Below, one piece after another: positions 39,329-49,443 of a DNA stretch of 64,000 bases; positions within the stretch are counted from its first letter, which is position 1; every line of letters starts with the position of its first letter. Source of the DNA: Bacteroides faecichinchillae JCM 17102 (GTDB lineage: Bacteria; Bacteroidota; Bacteroidia; Bacteroidales; Bacteroidaceae); NCBI RefSeq assembly GCF_000614145.1, contig NZ_BAKK01000006.1, positions 1-64,000 of the forward strand, in the 5' to 3' direction. The notes under the pieces were generated by a model that saw nothing but the letters and a program-made list of their open reading frames with translations, ran no database searches and was not told the origin of the DNA. Made by a program: the position numbers and the translations under genes.

Positions 39329-41898
39329 ATGCTTGAACAAGACAGAATTATAAAGATTAACATCGAGGAGGAAATGAAGTCATCATACATTGACTACTCC
39401 ATGTCGGTCATTGTTTCACGTGCCCTTCCTGATGTTAGAGATGGATTTAAACCAGTCCACCGTAGAATTTTATACGGAATGATGGAACTGGGTAATACTT
39501 CAGACAAACCTTATAAAAAATCAGCCAGAATTGTGGGTGAAGTATTAGGTAAATACCACCCACATGGAGACTCTTCCGTTTATTTTGCGATGGTACGTAT
39601 GGCACAGGAATGGGCTATGCGTTATCCTTTGGTAGATGGACAAGGAAATTTTGGCTCTGTAGATGGTGATAGCCCTGCAGCTATGCGTTATACAGAGGCC
39701 CGTCTCAATAAGTTGGGTGAAGCTATGATGGACGACTTGTATAAGGAAACCGTCGATTTCGAACCTAACTTTGATAATACGTTGGTTGAACCTAAAGTTA
39801 TGCCAACACGTATTCCTAATCTTTTGGTAAATGGTGCATCTGGCATTGCTGTAGGTATGGCTACTAATATGCTCCTCATAATCTTTCAGAAGTTATTGAT
39901 GCATGCGATGCATATATTGATAATCCGGAAATCGCAGTTGAAGAATTGATGAACTATGTCAAAGCTCCGGATTTCCCAACAGGGGGATATATATATGGTG
40001 TAAGTGGAGTGCGTGAAGCATACCTGACAGGTCGTGGACGTGTAGTTATGCGTGCAAAGGCAGAAATTGAATCTGGACAAACACATGATAAGATTGTAGT
40101 AACAGAAATTCCTTATAATGTCAATAAGGCAGAACTGATCAAATATATCGCTGATCTTGTAAATGATAAGAGAATCGAAGGTATCTCAAATGCCAACGAT
40201 GAATCCGATCGTGAAGGTATGCGTATTGTGATTGATGTAAAACGTGACGCTAATGCAAGTGTTGTGCTGAACAAGTTGTATAAAATGACAGCTTTGCAGA
40301 CTTCTTTTGGTGTTAATAACGTAGCTTTAGTTAATGGACGTCCTAAGATCTTAAATCTCAGAGATTTGATTAAATACTTTGTAGAACATAGACATGAGGT
40401 CGTTATTCGTCGCACGCAATTTGATCTGCGTAAGGCAAAAGAACGTGCTCATATCCTTGAAGGTTTAATTATTGCTTCTGACAATATCGACGAGGTAATC
40501 CGTATAATCCGTGCTGCAAAAACTCCTAATGATGCAATTACAGGACTGATTGAGAGATTCAATTTGACAGAAATACAATCACGTGCAATTGTAGAAATGC
40601 GTTTACGTCAGCTGACAGGTTTGTTGCAAGATCAGCTTCATGCAGAATATGAAGAAGTAATGAAGCAAATTGCATACTTGGAAAGCATTTTAGCTGATGA
40701 CGAAGTGTGTCGTAAAGTGATGAAAGATGAATTGCTGGAAGTTAGAGCAAAATATGGTGATGAACGCCGTTCTGAAATCGTTTATTCTTCAGAAGAGTTC
40801 AATCCGGAGGATTTCTATGCTGATGATCAAATGATTATCACAATATCTCATATGGGATATATAAAACGTACACCATTAACAGAATTCCGTACGCAAAATC
40901 GTGGTGGAGTAGGCTCTAAGGGAACCGAAACCCGTGATGAAGACTTTGTAGAACATATCTATCCAGCTACCATGCACAATACGATGATGTTCTTTACTCA
41001 GAAAGGTAAATGCTATTGGTTGAAAGTTTATGAAATTCCTGAAGGTACGAAGAACTCCAAAGGACGTGCTATCCAAAATCTATTAAATATTGATTCTGAC
41101 GATAATGTAACAGCATATTTACGTGTGAAGAATTTGGAAGATCCGGAATTTATCAATAGTCATTATGTATTGTTCTGTACAAAGAAAGGTGTCATCAAGA
41201 AAACATTGCTTGAGCAATATTCTCGTCCTCGTCAGAATGGCGTTAATGCCATCACAATACGTGAAGATGATAGTGTTATTGAAGTTCGTATGACGAATGG
41301 TAATAATGAAATTATCATAGCTAATCGTAATGGACGCGCTATTCGTTTCCATGAGGCTGCAGTTCGTGTAATGGGGCGTACAGCAACAGGTGTACGTGGT
41401 ATTACATTAGATAATGACAACCAAGATGAAGTAGTCGGAATGATCTGTATTAAGGATTTGGAAACAGAAACAGTAATGGTTGTTTCTGAACAAGGGTATG
41501 GTAAACGTTCTGAAATCGAAGATTATCGTAAGACTAATCGCGGTGGCAAAGGTGTCAAAACCATGAATATTACCGAAAAAACAGGTAAATTAGTAACTAT
41601 TAAGTCTGTAACAGATGAGAACGACTTGATGATTATTAATAAATCTGGTATCACTATTCGTTTGAAAGTAGCAGATTTCCGTATTATGGGACGTGCTACT
41701 CAAGGTGTTCGCTTGATTAATCTTGAAAAACGTAATGATCAAATAGGCTCAGTATGTAAGGTTATGACAGAAAGTCTTGAGGACGAAGTGCCTGTAGAAG
41801 AAACTGAAGGAACTATTATCAATAATTCGAATATAGATTCTTCTGATGAAGATACAGACATCAATGGTAACGAGAATATAAACGAAATAGAGGAATAG
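39329..41898 (+). CDS. gyrA: DNA gyrase subunit A, frameshifted
   Basis: Gyrase A breaks and rejoins DNA. The breakage domain has the catalytic Tyr121 in AMRYTEARL and the quinolone pocket [10 protein letters not shown], where Ser82 matches E. coli Ser83 (drug-sensitive type). A coiled tower and the C-terminal pinwheel with GyrA box-like [10 protein letters not shown] and [10 protein letters not shown] follow, ending in an acidic tail. The first frame ends at 39949; the second (from about 39875 in phase) continues to 41898. One C missing after 39871 (GCTCCT for GCCTCCT) would restore ATNMPPHNLSEV and an 856-residue protein. Essential, so probably a sequence error. Confidence 0.93.
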
Positions 41899-41930
41899 AC
41901 ATAATATTAATAATTAATCAAACAACAATT

Positions 41931-43148
41931 ATGAAAAGAGTATTATTTTCAATGGTTTTATTAATGACTGTCAGCTTCTCATTTGCTCAGATGAAGATCG
42001 TAAAAGAAGCAAAAAGAGCAGCTACTGATGTAAACCCTGATTTAAGAAAAGCAGAACAGTTGATCAGTGAAGCAATCAAAAATCCTGAAACTAAGGATCT
42101 TGCTGAGACATGGGACATTGCTGGAGATATTCAAAAACGTATTAATGCTGAGGAGACTAAGAATGCTTTTGTAACAAAAAAGCTTGATACTTTAAGAGCA
42201 TATAATAGCATTCTTAAAATGTTTGAATATTTTGCAAAATGTGATGAGTTAGCACAAATACCTGATGAAAAGGGTAAAATTAAGAATAAATATAGAAAGG
42301 CGAATGCTGCTAGTTTGATAAATGAACGTTCTAATTTGATCAATGGAGGTGTATTTGTTTTTAATAAGGATCAAAATAAAGAAGCTTTAAAGTTCTTTGC
42401 AACATACGTAGAATCAGCTTCTTACCCTATGTTAGCAGATCAAGAAATCGCAAAAAAAGATTCTTCTTTGTCACTGATCGCATATTATGCAACGTTAGCT
42501 GCTGATAGAATAGGCGATAAGGACGCGATTATTAAATATGCGCCTATTGCTATAGATGACGTAGATAATGGTAAATTTGCAATGCAATTACTTTCAGATG
42601 CTTACAAAGCAAAAGGAGATACAGCTGCATGGGTTAAATCATTAGAACAAGGTATTACGAAATTTCCAGGAAATGATTATTTCTTTGCTAATCTGATTGA
42701 TTATTATAGCAATGCTAACCAACTTTCAAAAGCAATGGAATTTGCTGATAAAATGTTATCTACAGATGCAAATAATAAAATGTATTTGTATGTAAAAGCA
42801 TATCTTTATCATAACATGAAAGATTATGATAACGCTATTGAATACTTTAAGAAAGCTATTGCTGTTGATCCTAATTATGTAGAAGCATATTCTAATATAG
42901 GGCTAGCATACTTGATGAAAGCTCAAGAATTTATTGAAAAAGCAACGACTGATATCAATGATCCTAAATATGCTGAAAATCAAGCTACCTTAAAGAAATT
43001 CTATGAAGAAGCTAAACCCTTCTATGAAAAAGCTAGAGCTTTAAAACCTGATCAAAAAGATTTGTGGTTGCAAGGTCTTTATCGTGTTTACTACAACTTG
43101 AATATGGGACCTGAGTTTGAGGAAATCGATAAGTTAATGAATAAATAA
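41931..43148 (+). CDS. secreted TPR-repeat protein
   Basis: A 405-residue protein with a signal peptide (MKRVLFSMVLLMTVSFSFAQ) and TPR repeats in its second half (about 235-330), including DYDNAIEYFKKAIAVDPNYVEAYSNIGLAYL. It should be periplasmic or loosely tied to the outer membrane. The N-terminal half (about 25-200) is helical and lacks a named domain, though it resembles the generic TPR proteins common in Bacteroides. It follows gyrA by 32 bp and may share its transcript. A strong terminator ends it. No function is known. Confidence 0.75.
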   Translation: MKRVLFSMVLLMTVSFSFAQMKIVKEAKRAATDVNPDLRKAEQLISEAIKNPETKDLAETWDIAGDIQKRINAEETKNAFVTKKLDTLRAYNSILKMFEYFAKCDELAQIPDEKGKIKNKYRKANAASLINERSNLINGGVFVFNKDQNKEALKFFATYVESASYPMLADQEIAKKDSSLSLIAYYATLAADRIGDKDAIIKYAPIAIDDVDNGKFAMQLLSDAYKAKGDTAAWVKSLEQGITKFPGNDYFFANLIDYYSNANQLSKAMEFADKMLSTDANNKMYLYVKAYLYHNMKDYDNAIEYFKKAIAVDPNYVEAYSNIGLAYLMKAQEFIEKATTDINDPKYAENQATLKKFYEEAKPFYEKARALKPDQKDLWLQGLYRVYYNLNMGPEFEEIDKLMNK

Positions 43149-43170
43149 ATAATATCTTATTCAGAATTAT

Positions 43171-43211
43171 AAAGCCTCCCAAAGAAATTTTATTTTGGGA
43201 GGCTTTATTTT
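43171..43211. terminator. bidirectional terminator
   Basis: Perfect 13-bp stem AAAGCCTCCCAAA/TTTGGGAGGCTTT (43171-43183 with 43194-43206) then ATTTTTAT, between convergent genes. Confidence 0.88.
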
Positions 43212-43329
43212 TATGTGAATTAAGAATTATGAGTAGAAGGGATGAAGTTATATTTATTCTTTTCTATATTGTATTAAACATAATAGTGATTATTCCTTGA
43301 AAATAAGTCCCGTTTTCCATCTTGTATAA

Positions 43330-44448
43330 TCATCTGATCACAAGCAGCGGAGTATCAGAATGGAAAAGCATTTTTCGTGCAATACCAGGATTAAATAATC
43401 GGGCAAATATATTTCTTTTATAAGATGTCATTGTTATTATATCTATCTGATGATCTTTGATGTATTGATCAAGTCCTTTTAAAAGATTATCATTCATAAC
43501 AACATCATAGTGTATCTCAAGTCCAGGATATTGTTTATGAAAATATTCCTTTATACCAGCAAGCTTTATTTCATTCCAAGTATCTTTTGATTCAGCTAAA
43601 TGTATAAACGACACAGAAAAATGAAATGCTTTCCAAGCATTAAAGAATGTCTCAAAAGCAATCAAATCTCTCTGATCAAAATTGGTTAGGAATGCTATTC
43701 GTTTGGCATCATTGAATTGTTTAAATGGAGTATTTTCAGGAATTGCCAATACTGCTGTACGACTTCGTTCAATAACTTCAGCGGTAACACTACCAATAAG
43801 ATCAATATCTTTCTGGTTTTTACCCCTTGTGCCCATTATGATAACTTTGGGATGTTGTTCTTTTACATATCTTAAAATTTCTTCTTCTGGAATGCCCTCA
43901 CGCAATATACAAGTATATTTAATATTAGGAAATTCTCCAGATGCAATTTTTTTCTTTATCTTATCTGATAGTATTTCAAGATCTGAATGTACCTTTTGGA
44001 TGATTATTTTTACAGATTCTTCATCTCCAATCTGATAATTGAAAACATCACCATATGGTAATGAAGATGCATATATTGGAGTGAAATAAACATGCAAAAG
44101 AATTACTTCAGAATCCTCTACATTTGCTAATTTAAATCCAAATTCACATGCTTTTATCGAATAATCTGAAAAATCGACAGGAATCAATATTTTATTTGAT
44201 TGCTTTTCAATTTTAGGGTCCTTCTCTCCCACTATACTTTCAGCTAACCATGTAGAACTTTCTGTTATTTTTAACACACGTGGTAAATCACTCTCTTTAA
44301 TTCTTAAACGCACACCTGAAGATACAACTGGCTGAATTTGGTTCACATTGTGAATGTACGTTTCTATACCTTCATTTTCAAGGACATTCTTCAATATCTG
44401 AGCTTTCGTATATGTCAGAATGGCTAGAGTTACTAATTTATCTTCCAT
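43330..44448 (-). CDS. tandem universal stress protein with DUF2007-like N-terminus
   Basis: A 372-residue protein in three parts. Residues 1-70 (MEDKLVTLAILTYTKAQILK...VRLRIKESDLPRVLKI) look like DUF2007 (putative signal-transducing domain). Two UspA-like domains follow: NKILIPVDFSDYSIKACEF to VIIMGTRGKNQKDIDLIGSVTAEVIERS, and RIAFLTNFDQRDLIAFETFF to the C-terminus. The first Usp copy keeps a nucleotide-binding-like GTRGKN..DLIGSV pattern; the second lacks an obvious one (MTSYKRNIFARLF). I start at ATG 44448 where family sequence begins. Stress-related in general; the signal is unknown. Confidence 0.8.
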   Translation of the reverse strand: MEDKLVTLAILTYTKAQILKNVLENEGIETYIHNVNQIQPVVSSGVRLRIKESDLPRVLKITESSTWLAESIVGEKDPKIEKQSNKILIPVDFSDYSIKACEFGFKLANVEDSEVILLHVYFTPIYASSLPYGDVFNYQIGDEESVKIIIQKVHSDLEILSDKIKKKIASGEFPNIKYTCILREGIPEEEILRYVKEQHPKVIIMGTRGKNQKDIDLIGSVTAEVIERSRTAVLAIPENTPFKQFNDAKRIAFLTNFDQRDLIAFETFFNAWKAFHFSVSFIHLAESKDTWNEIKLAGIKEYFHKQYPGLEIHYDVVMNDNLLKGLDQYIKDHQIDIITMTSYKRNIFARLFNPGIARKMLFHSDTPLLVIR

Positions 44449-44524
44449 AAATAATACATTTTTAAGGTAAACAAAAAAGAAATCCCAATTGTTTCGACGC
44501 AATTGGGATCCATACTGATATATT

Positions 44525-44815
44525 TTAAACTTGCACAGGTTCGGTAGCTTGCTCTTTTTGCATTCTCAAATTCAATTCATCTAGAATTTTTAAGGCCCGA
44601 TCGAGAACGGTCGTATCATCTAACATTACAAGCCCACCATCCGGACCAGGCTCAAGATGTATTCCGACACTTTTTCCTTCCTTGAAATTATGGCCTCCGA
44701 AAAAGTTACGCACTGTATCTACATGCAAACCTAGTTCATCTGCTATTCTATGCATGCTACCGCTAGGCAATGAATCTTTAATCTTACGAAGTTCATTAAA
44801 TGTTATTGTTCTCAT
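44525..44815 (-). CDS. small helix-turn-helix DNA-binding protein
   Basis: A 96-residue protein starting MRTITFNELRKIKDSLPSGS, with a helix-turn-helix-like stretch MHRIADELGLHVDTVRNFFGG (about 21-41) and a C-terminal region with HLEPGPDGGLVMLDDTTVLD. By memory it resembles a conserved small DNA-binding protein of Bacteroidales. The target genes are unknown. It stands between the stress protein and the batE end, 77 bp from the former, and has no clear promoter. Confidence 0.65.
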   Translation of the reverse strand: MRTITFNELRKIKDSLPSGSMHRIADELGLHVDTVRNFFGGHNFKEGKSVGIHLEPGPDGGLVMLDDTTVLDRALKILDELNLRMQKEQATEPVQV

Positions 44816-44874
44816 GTCTCGTAAATTTAATGGTTAATATTATGTGACTCATTTATCACGCTATAAACATAAGC

Positions 44875-44913
44875 AAAAAAAAGATAAAACAAATTATTTG
44901 CTTATCTTTTTTT
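44875..44913. terminator. terminator at end of bat operon
   Basis: Stem AAAAAAAGATAA/TTATCTTTTTTT (44876-44887 with 44902-44913). For the minus strand it follows batE directly, and it may also work in the other direction. Confidence 0.65.
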
Positions 44914-44940
44914 CTAGAATTGATAAATTCTCTTAACGTT

Positions 44941-45768
44941 TTAGATTACTTCAATAGTGTTAGCCGGTACCCAGCCTACTTTACCATCTTCTAATCGTAT
45001 TTCTTTCCATTCTTTCATAGAATTATCTTTGATATTAACTTTTCGTCCTTCATGAAGAATAAAAAGACTAGTGCCACTTTCGCTTGGTGTACTACGAACA
45101 GTGACACTAGGATTCACGACAATTGCATCATCTCTATTTACTAAACGTTCTTTTTGTTCTGAAGCAAAGAGATTTGAACATACAGTAATAATTAAAAAAA
45201 ATATCCCGAAAATAAAGCCAAGCTTTTTCCATAAAATCTGTTTGGAAAAGATAAAAAAGTAGAGAGCAACAATTAAGAGAATAAAAGAAACAATCCCCCA
45301 AGTAGCCCACGCATCAACACTCATACTATTGATAAGTGTCTTAGTCCATGAAACAAAGAATATTTCTGGAACAGCTTCAACTTTATCTACGGTTTTCGCA
45401 CGCGCAATTTCCAAATTAGCACGAATATCACTATTTCCTGGCTGTAAAAGTAAAGCACGTTCGTAATTTAATATAGCTTTAGCTATCTCATCAATTTTAT
45501 AATAACTGTTTCCTAAATTATAATAAACTTCAGCTGATTCTCCATTTTTCAATAAGTCCTCATATATCTGTATAGCCAACGCAAAGTCATTCTTAATGTA
45601 TGCGGAATCTCCCTCTGCTTTGGTAGCATTCTCTATTTGTGTATTTGAAAACGTAGTAGAATGAATAGAATCAACTCCAACTACCTGCAGAGTATCAGTA
45701 GATAATGAGTCTTGCCCAAAGCAAACTATCGATATTGACAATAGTACGAAAAATAATATTTTTTTCAT
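44941..45768 (-). CDS. batE: BatE: TPR and SH3-domain membrane protein
   Basis: A 275-residue protein with a signal peptide (ending CFGQ), TPRs (about 50-115; AEVYYNLGNSYYKIDEIAKAI), two membrane helices (about 150-195) and a C-terminal SH3-like domain (VNPSVTVRSTPSESGTSLFILHEG). This layout is that of BatE in the Bacteroides aerotolerance operon. It is the last gene of the operon. The SH3 domain may bind peptidoglycan or a partner protein. Its exact role is unknown. Confidence 0.88.
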   Translation of the reverse strand: MKKILFFVLLSISIVCFGQDSLSTDTLQVVGVDSIHSTTFSNTQIENATKAEGDSAYIKNDFALAIQIYEDLLKNGESAEVYYNLGNSYYKIDEIAKAILNYERALLLQPGNSDIRANLEIARAKTVDKVEAVPEIFFVSWTKTLINSMSVDAWATWGIVSFILLIVALYFFIFSKQILWKKLGFIFGIFFLIITVCSNLFASEQKERLVNRDDAIVVNPSVTVRSTPSESGTSLFILHEGRKVNIKDNSMKEWKEIRLEDGKVGWVPANTIEVI

Positions 45769-45786
45769 GATACAAATTCTTCTGGA

Positions 45787-47601
45787 TTAATGTTTTATTG
45801 AATTTTCCATTTTGCTTATTACTTCCACAGAAGATAAATATACTTTATCCATCGCCTGATTCTCATCTCCCGGAGCAAAGCGAGCAAATTCACACTCATT
45901 CAAGGCATTTAGGAATTCCTTAATTAGTTCTTCATTTACTCCATGATTTCTCAGTTTTTCTTCAATATTATCTTTTGATAAACGAGAAACTGGAATATTT
46001 AGTTTGTCGCTAATATAACCCCACAATGTTTTCAAAACTTCATCGTAGAAAGCATCCTTCTTATTTTCTGATAATAATTTACCGGCCAACTTCATACGTT
46101 TAGTTGCTACCTTATTTGCCTTCTTCGTACGCATCTTTGCAACATTTGCATTTTCACTAGCTTGTTTACGATAAACAATAATGAAAATAATAAAAGCAAA
46201 AGCAGGAATGATATAGAATAACCAATATGTCATAGAACCATAAATGAAACTTCCTTTCGGATGGAAAGTTACTTCATTTTGCTTTATATAACGTATATCT
46301 TCTCCTAGTACCTTCAGATCTTCTTTATTAGTAAAGTTAGCGATTACTTGGTCTGCATTACCCGCACCTTTCTCTACATTTACTACATACTCTTCTGTTT
46401 TCAAAGTCTTATACGACTTAGAACGAATATCAAAATAGCTAAAGGTCACACCTGGTATTTTATAGCTCCCAGCATGTCTTGGAATTGCTAGATATTCTAT
46501 GATTTTACTTCCCGTAAGTCCTTCACGAGTTAATCTGACTTGATTATCAACTTTAGGATCATATACTTCAAAATCATCCGGGAATTTGATTTTTGGTTCT
46601 GATATCAGTTTAAGATTTCCAGTACCAGAAATCACTAATTTGACAGTGACTGCATCATTGGTTTTTACCTCCTTACTATTAATCGAAGAAGAAATAGTAA
46701 ATTCTCCTACTCCACCTGAAAAACCTGCAGGTTTACCTTCTGGAAGAGGGCTCACATTTACTGCAATCTTAGGAGTAGCAATCGTTTTTCTTATATCTAC
46801 AACATTACTTCCACCATTAAAAAAGGCGTCAAATGGATCATCAGATTGTACAGGCTTCCTAATTATCATTTGGAACTGAGCAGGATCTATAAAAAGCTTG
46901 CCAGACTGTTGAGGAAAAAGTACAAATTGACGATAGACTGTGGTAAAATAATTACGACCATTTTCATGTTCTTGAGTCCATCTCGAGTCTCCTGTCATTT
47001 CAATCTCTTGAGAATGGAAACCCTTAAAATCAGGAAGTTTGGCATTCTCTAAACGTAGATTAGTCTCCCTAGTATATATTTTATATGCCAGGACAAATGC
47101 TTCCTGCTCAAACACTGTTGTTTTGCTAATAGTAGCTTTAATAAACAAATCTTGATTAGATACGCTTGTGCTGGAAGATCCTCCACCATTTTGACTACTA
47201 CTACCAGCTTGATCTTGAGGTAAAACCTTTATTTTTACAGAGTTTGATACCATCTGATTACCCTCAGCGACAATTGAAGCTCCCGGAATTGTATATTCAC
47301 CAACATTTGTTGCCATCAAAATATATGTAAACACAACAATACTTGAGGAAGTTACATTACCATTGATGATTTGTGTACTACTCTGTTTTGAACTGCTTGG
47401 TCCCATCAAGACATCAAACCCCTCCTTAATGGCCGGTATCTGGAACTCCTTTACATTTTGTGTAGTTACAGTAAAAGATAGTTTGAATTGCTCACCAACT
47501 ACCACAACATCAGGAGCAGAAGCAGTAAACGTCACTTTATCTGCTAATGCCTGAGAGCCATATGCCATCAATGCTATCAATATAACAATCAGTTTTCTCA
47601 T
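45787..47601 (-). CDS. batD: BatD: oxygen-tolerance membrane protein
   Basis: A 604-residue protein with a signal peptide, a long periplasmic beta-rich region (about 20-450; VTFTASAPDVVVVGEQFKLSF), a membrane helix (about 455-478; LFYIIPAFAFIIFIIVY) and a cytoplasmic C-terminal domain. This is the BatD family (PF13584). It lies 18 bp after batE's start side within a co-directional block. BatD is thought to help the Bat complex handle oxidative or envelope stress; the activity is not established. Confidence 0.9.
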   Translation of the reverse strand: MRKLIVILIALMAYGSQALADKVTFTASAPDVVVVGEQFKLSFTVTTQNVKEFQIPAIKEGFDVLMGPSSSKQSSTQIINGNVTSSSIVVFTYILMATNVGEYTIPGASIVAEGNQMVSNSVKIKVLPQDQAGSSSQNGGGSSSTSVSNQDLFIKATISKTTVFEQEAFVLAYKIYTRETNLRLENAKLPDFKGFHSQEIEMTGDSRWTQEHENGRNYFTTVYRQFVLFPQQSGKLFIDPAQFQMIIRKPVQSDDPFDAFFNGGSNVVDIRKTIATPKIAVNVSPLPEGKPAGFSGGVGEFTISSSINSKEVKTNDAVTVKLVISGTGNLKLISEPKIKFPDDFEVYDPKVDNQVRLTREGLTGSKIIEYLAIPRHAGSYKIPGVTFSYFDIRSKSYKTLKTEEYVVNVEKGAGNADQVIANFTNKEDLKVLGEDIRYIKQNEVTFHPKGSFIYGSMTYWLFYIIPAFAFIIFIIVYRKQASENANVAKMRTKKANKVATKRMKLAGKLLSENKKDAFYDEVLKTLWGYISDKLNIPVSRLSKDNIEEKLRNHGVNEELIKEFLNALNECEFARFAPGDENQAMDKVYLSSVEVISKMENSIKH

Positions 47602-47633
47602 TGCTTATGAAATTTATATCATCAACTTTATTA

Positions 47634-48362
47634 TTACCAATCTTTCTCCAAGCGACCTCCCTGAAGAACTTTCTGCTGTTTCTTTACTTTGTCCTGTACA
47701 TCTTTTTCATCCTGCATTACTGAATTCAGCAATTGTTCTGCATTTTCCTTTGACATCTGATTATCTTTCTTATCAGACTTTGGCGGTTGTTGCTGATCTT
47801 TTTTATTATCTTGCTTTTGGTCATTTTGTTTATCTTTATTCTGATCCTGCTTTTGGTCTTGTTTCTGCTGTTGATCCTTATCCTTATCTTGATTCTGGTT
47901 TTGATCTTGATTTTGTTGTTGATCTTTCAGCATTTTTTGTGCAAGTGCCAAATTATATCGTGTTTCATTATCCGTAGGATTATTACGTAAAGACATTTTA
48001 TATGCCTCTACAGCTTTAGCATAATCCTTACCAGATTGAAGGAGTACACCCATATTATGATAAATCTGAGCTAACTTAGTTTTATCCTTTTCAATGTTAC
48101 TAGCAGCAGCATATTGCTCCATCGCATCTTTAAACTTTTGCTGCTGTGAAAGCGTATTACCTAAGTTATACATAGACACTGTAGATTTAGGATTTGCCTC
48201 CAGAGCCTTTCGGTAATTCACCTCCGCATCTACAAATACACTATCATTAAACAAACGATTTCCCTTACGGATATAGTCACGTTCTGCCTTTTGAGCCGAA
48301 GCCCCAACAGCTAACGACAGAAAGACAGCTAATAGAATATATTTACTTTTTGACATACGCAT
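47634..48362 (-). CDS. batC: BatC: TPR protein with Gln/Asp/Lys-rich region
   Basis: A 242-residue protein with a signal peptide (VFLSLAVGASAQ), TPRs (about 45-140; VSMYNLGNTLSQQQKFKDAMEQYAAA in part) and a long Gln/Asn/Asp/Lys-rich tract (about 148-205). The terminal SVMQDEKDVQDKVKKQQKV resembles other BatC proteins. Its start is 2 nt after the batB stop. The repetitive tract is likely flexible. ATG 48362 and ATG 48356 are both possible; I use the first. Confidence 0.85.
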   Translation of the reverse strand: MRMSKSKYILLAVFLSLAVGASAQKAERDYIRKGNRLFNDSVFVDAEVNYRKALEANPKSTVSMYNLGNTLSQQQKFKDAMEQYAAASNIEKDKTKLAQIYHNMGVLLQSGKDYAKAVEAYKMSLRNNPTDNETRYNLALAQKMLKDQQQNQDQNQNQDKDKDQQQKQDQKQDQNKDKQNDQKQDNKKDQQQPPKSDKKDNQMSKENAEQLLNSVMQDEKDVQDKVKKQQKVLQGGRLEKDW

Positions 48363-48364
48363 AA

Positions 48365-49396
48365 CTACTTCTTATTATTAGAGAATAGATGAACGTTCTT
48401 AAACAACGGGTTTTTACGATCTAAAATTAATATTTCAGCCAATAACAATAGTAATATAATCCACGCTATTGCTTGGAACTGCTCATTATATTCTGTATAT
48501 ACCTTTGATTCTACGTCAGATTTAGCCATTTTATTTATTTCTTGGTTAATAGCTTTCTGAGCTGAATTAGTATTATCGACACGTACATAAATTCCTTTTC
48601 CATCTTTTGCTATTTCCTGACACATTGCTTCATTCAAGCGCGTAACAATTACATTACCTTCCCGGTCACGACGATAATCATTGGTCCCAACTTCTGGAAT
48701 TGGTGCACCTTCAGGCATACCGACTCCCAAAACATTTACTTGAATACCTTTCTCAGCAGCAGCTTTAGCTGCTTCTACAGCTCCCCCCTCATGATTCTCA
48801 CCATCTGTAATAACGATAATGGCACGTCCTACCCCTTCCTGAGGAGTAAAACTACGTGCGGCTAAGTTGATAGCTTCACCAATTGCTGTACCCTGCTTAG
48901 AAATCAATGATGGATTAATAGATTCCAAAAACATTTTCGCAGAAATATAATCACTAGTAATTGGTAATTGGGTAAAAGCATCTCCCGCAAATACAATCAT
49001 ACCGACTTTATCATTATCCAGTTCATCTACAAGCCTGGAGATTAATCGCTTTGCTTTTTCCAAACGACTTGGTTGTACATCTTCCGCCAACATTGAATTA
49101 GAAATATCTAATGCAATGATAACCTCTACTCCTTTCCGTTTCACAGTCTCCAATTTTGAGCCAAATTGAGGACGAGCCAATAATACAGAGAATAAACCAA
49201 TAACTGCAAATAAAATCCAGAATTTTATATCTGGACGATATTTAGATACATCAGGCATTAGCTGAGCCAGCAACATTGGATCTCCGAATCGACGGATATT
49301 TCTCCGTCTCCTGTAATTAGAATACAAATAGAAAGCTGCTAAAAAGGGTAATAACAGCAATAAATATAAATATGCAGGTTCTTCAAATCGAAACAT
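48365..49396 (-). CDS. batB: BatB: VWA-domain membrane protein
   Basis: A 343-residue inner-membrane protein. Two N-terminal helices (about 8-25 and 55-74) precede a von Willebrand A domain (about 88-290) with an intact metal site: DISNSM (DxSxS) and the later ITDGENH. A C-terminal helix (about 310-330) anchors it. It resembles the adjacent BatA. Together the two probably form a complex through MIDAS-metal contacts. Part of the moxR-bat operon. Confidence 0.92.
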   Translation of the reverse strand: MFRFEEPAYLYLLLLLPFLAAFYLYSNYRRRRNIRRFGDPMLLAQLMPDVSKYRPDIKFWILFAVIGLFSVLLARPQFGSKLETVKRKGVEVIIALDISNSMLAEDVQPSRLEKAKRLISRLVDELDNDKVGMIVFAGDAFTQLPITSDYISAKMFLESINPSLISKQGTAIGEAINLAARSFTPQEGVGRAIIVITDGENHEGGAVEAAKAAAEKGIQVNVLGVGMPEGAPIPEVGTNDYRRDREGNVIVTRLNEAMCQEIAKDGKGIYVRVDNTNSAQKAINQEINKMAKSDVESKVYTEYNEQFQAIAWIILLLLLAEILILDRKNPLFKNVHLFSNNKK

Positions 49397-49443
49397 CTTC
49401 TTTTTATTTAACGATTTACAGATTACAATTGGTAAAACTTAGT

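Noticed and set aside
39329-41898. Programmed frameshifting in gyrA
   Set aside because: The site lacks a slippery heptamer and no such recoding is known for gyrA; one missing C explains it.
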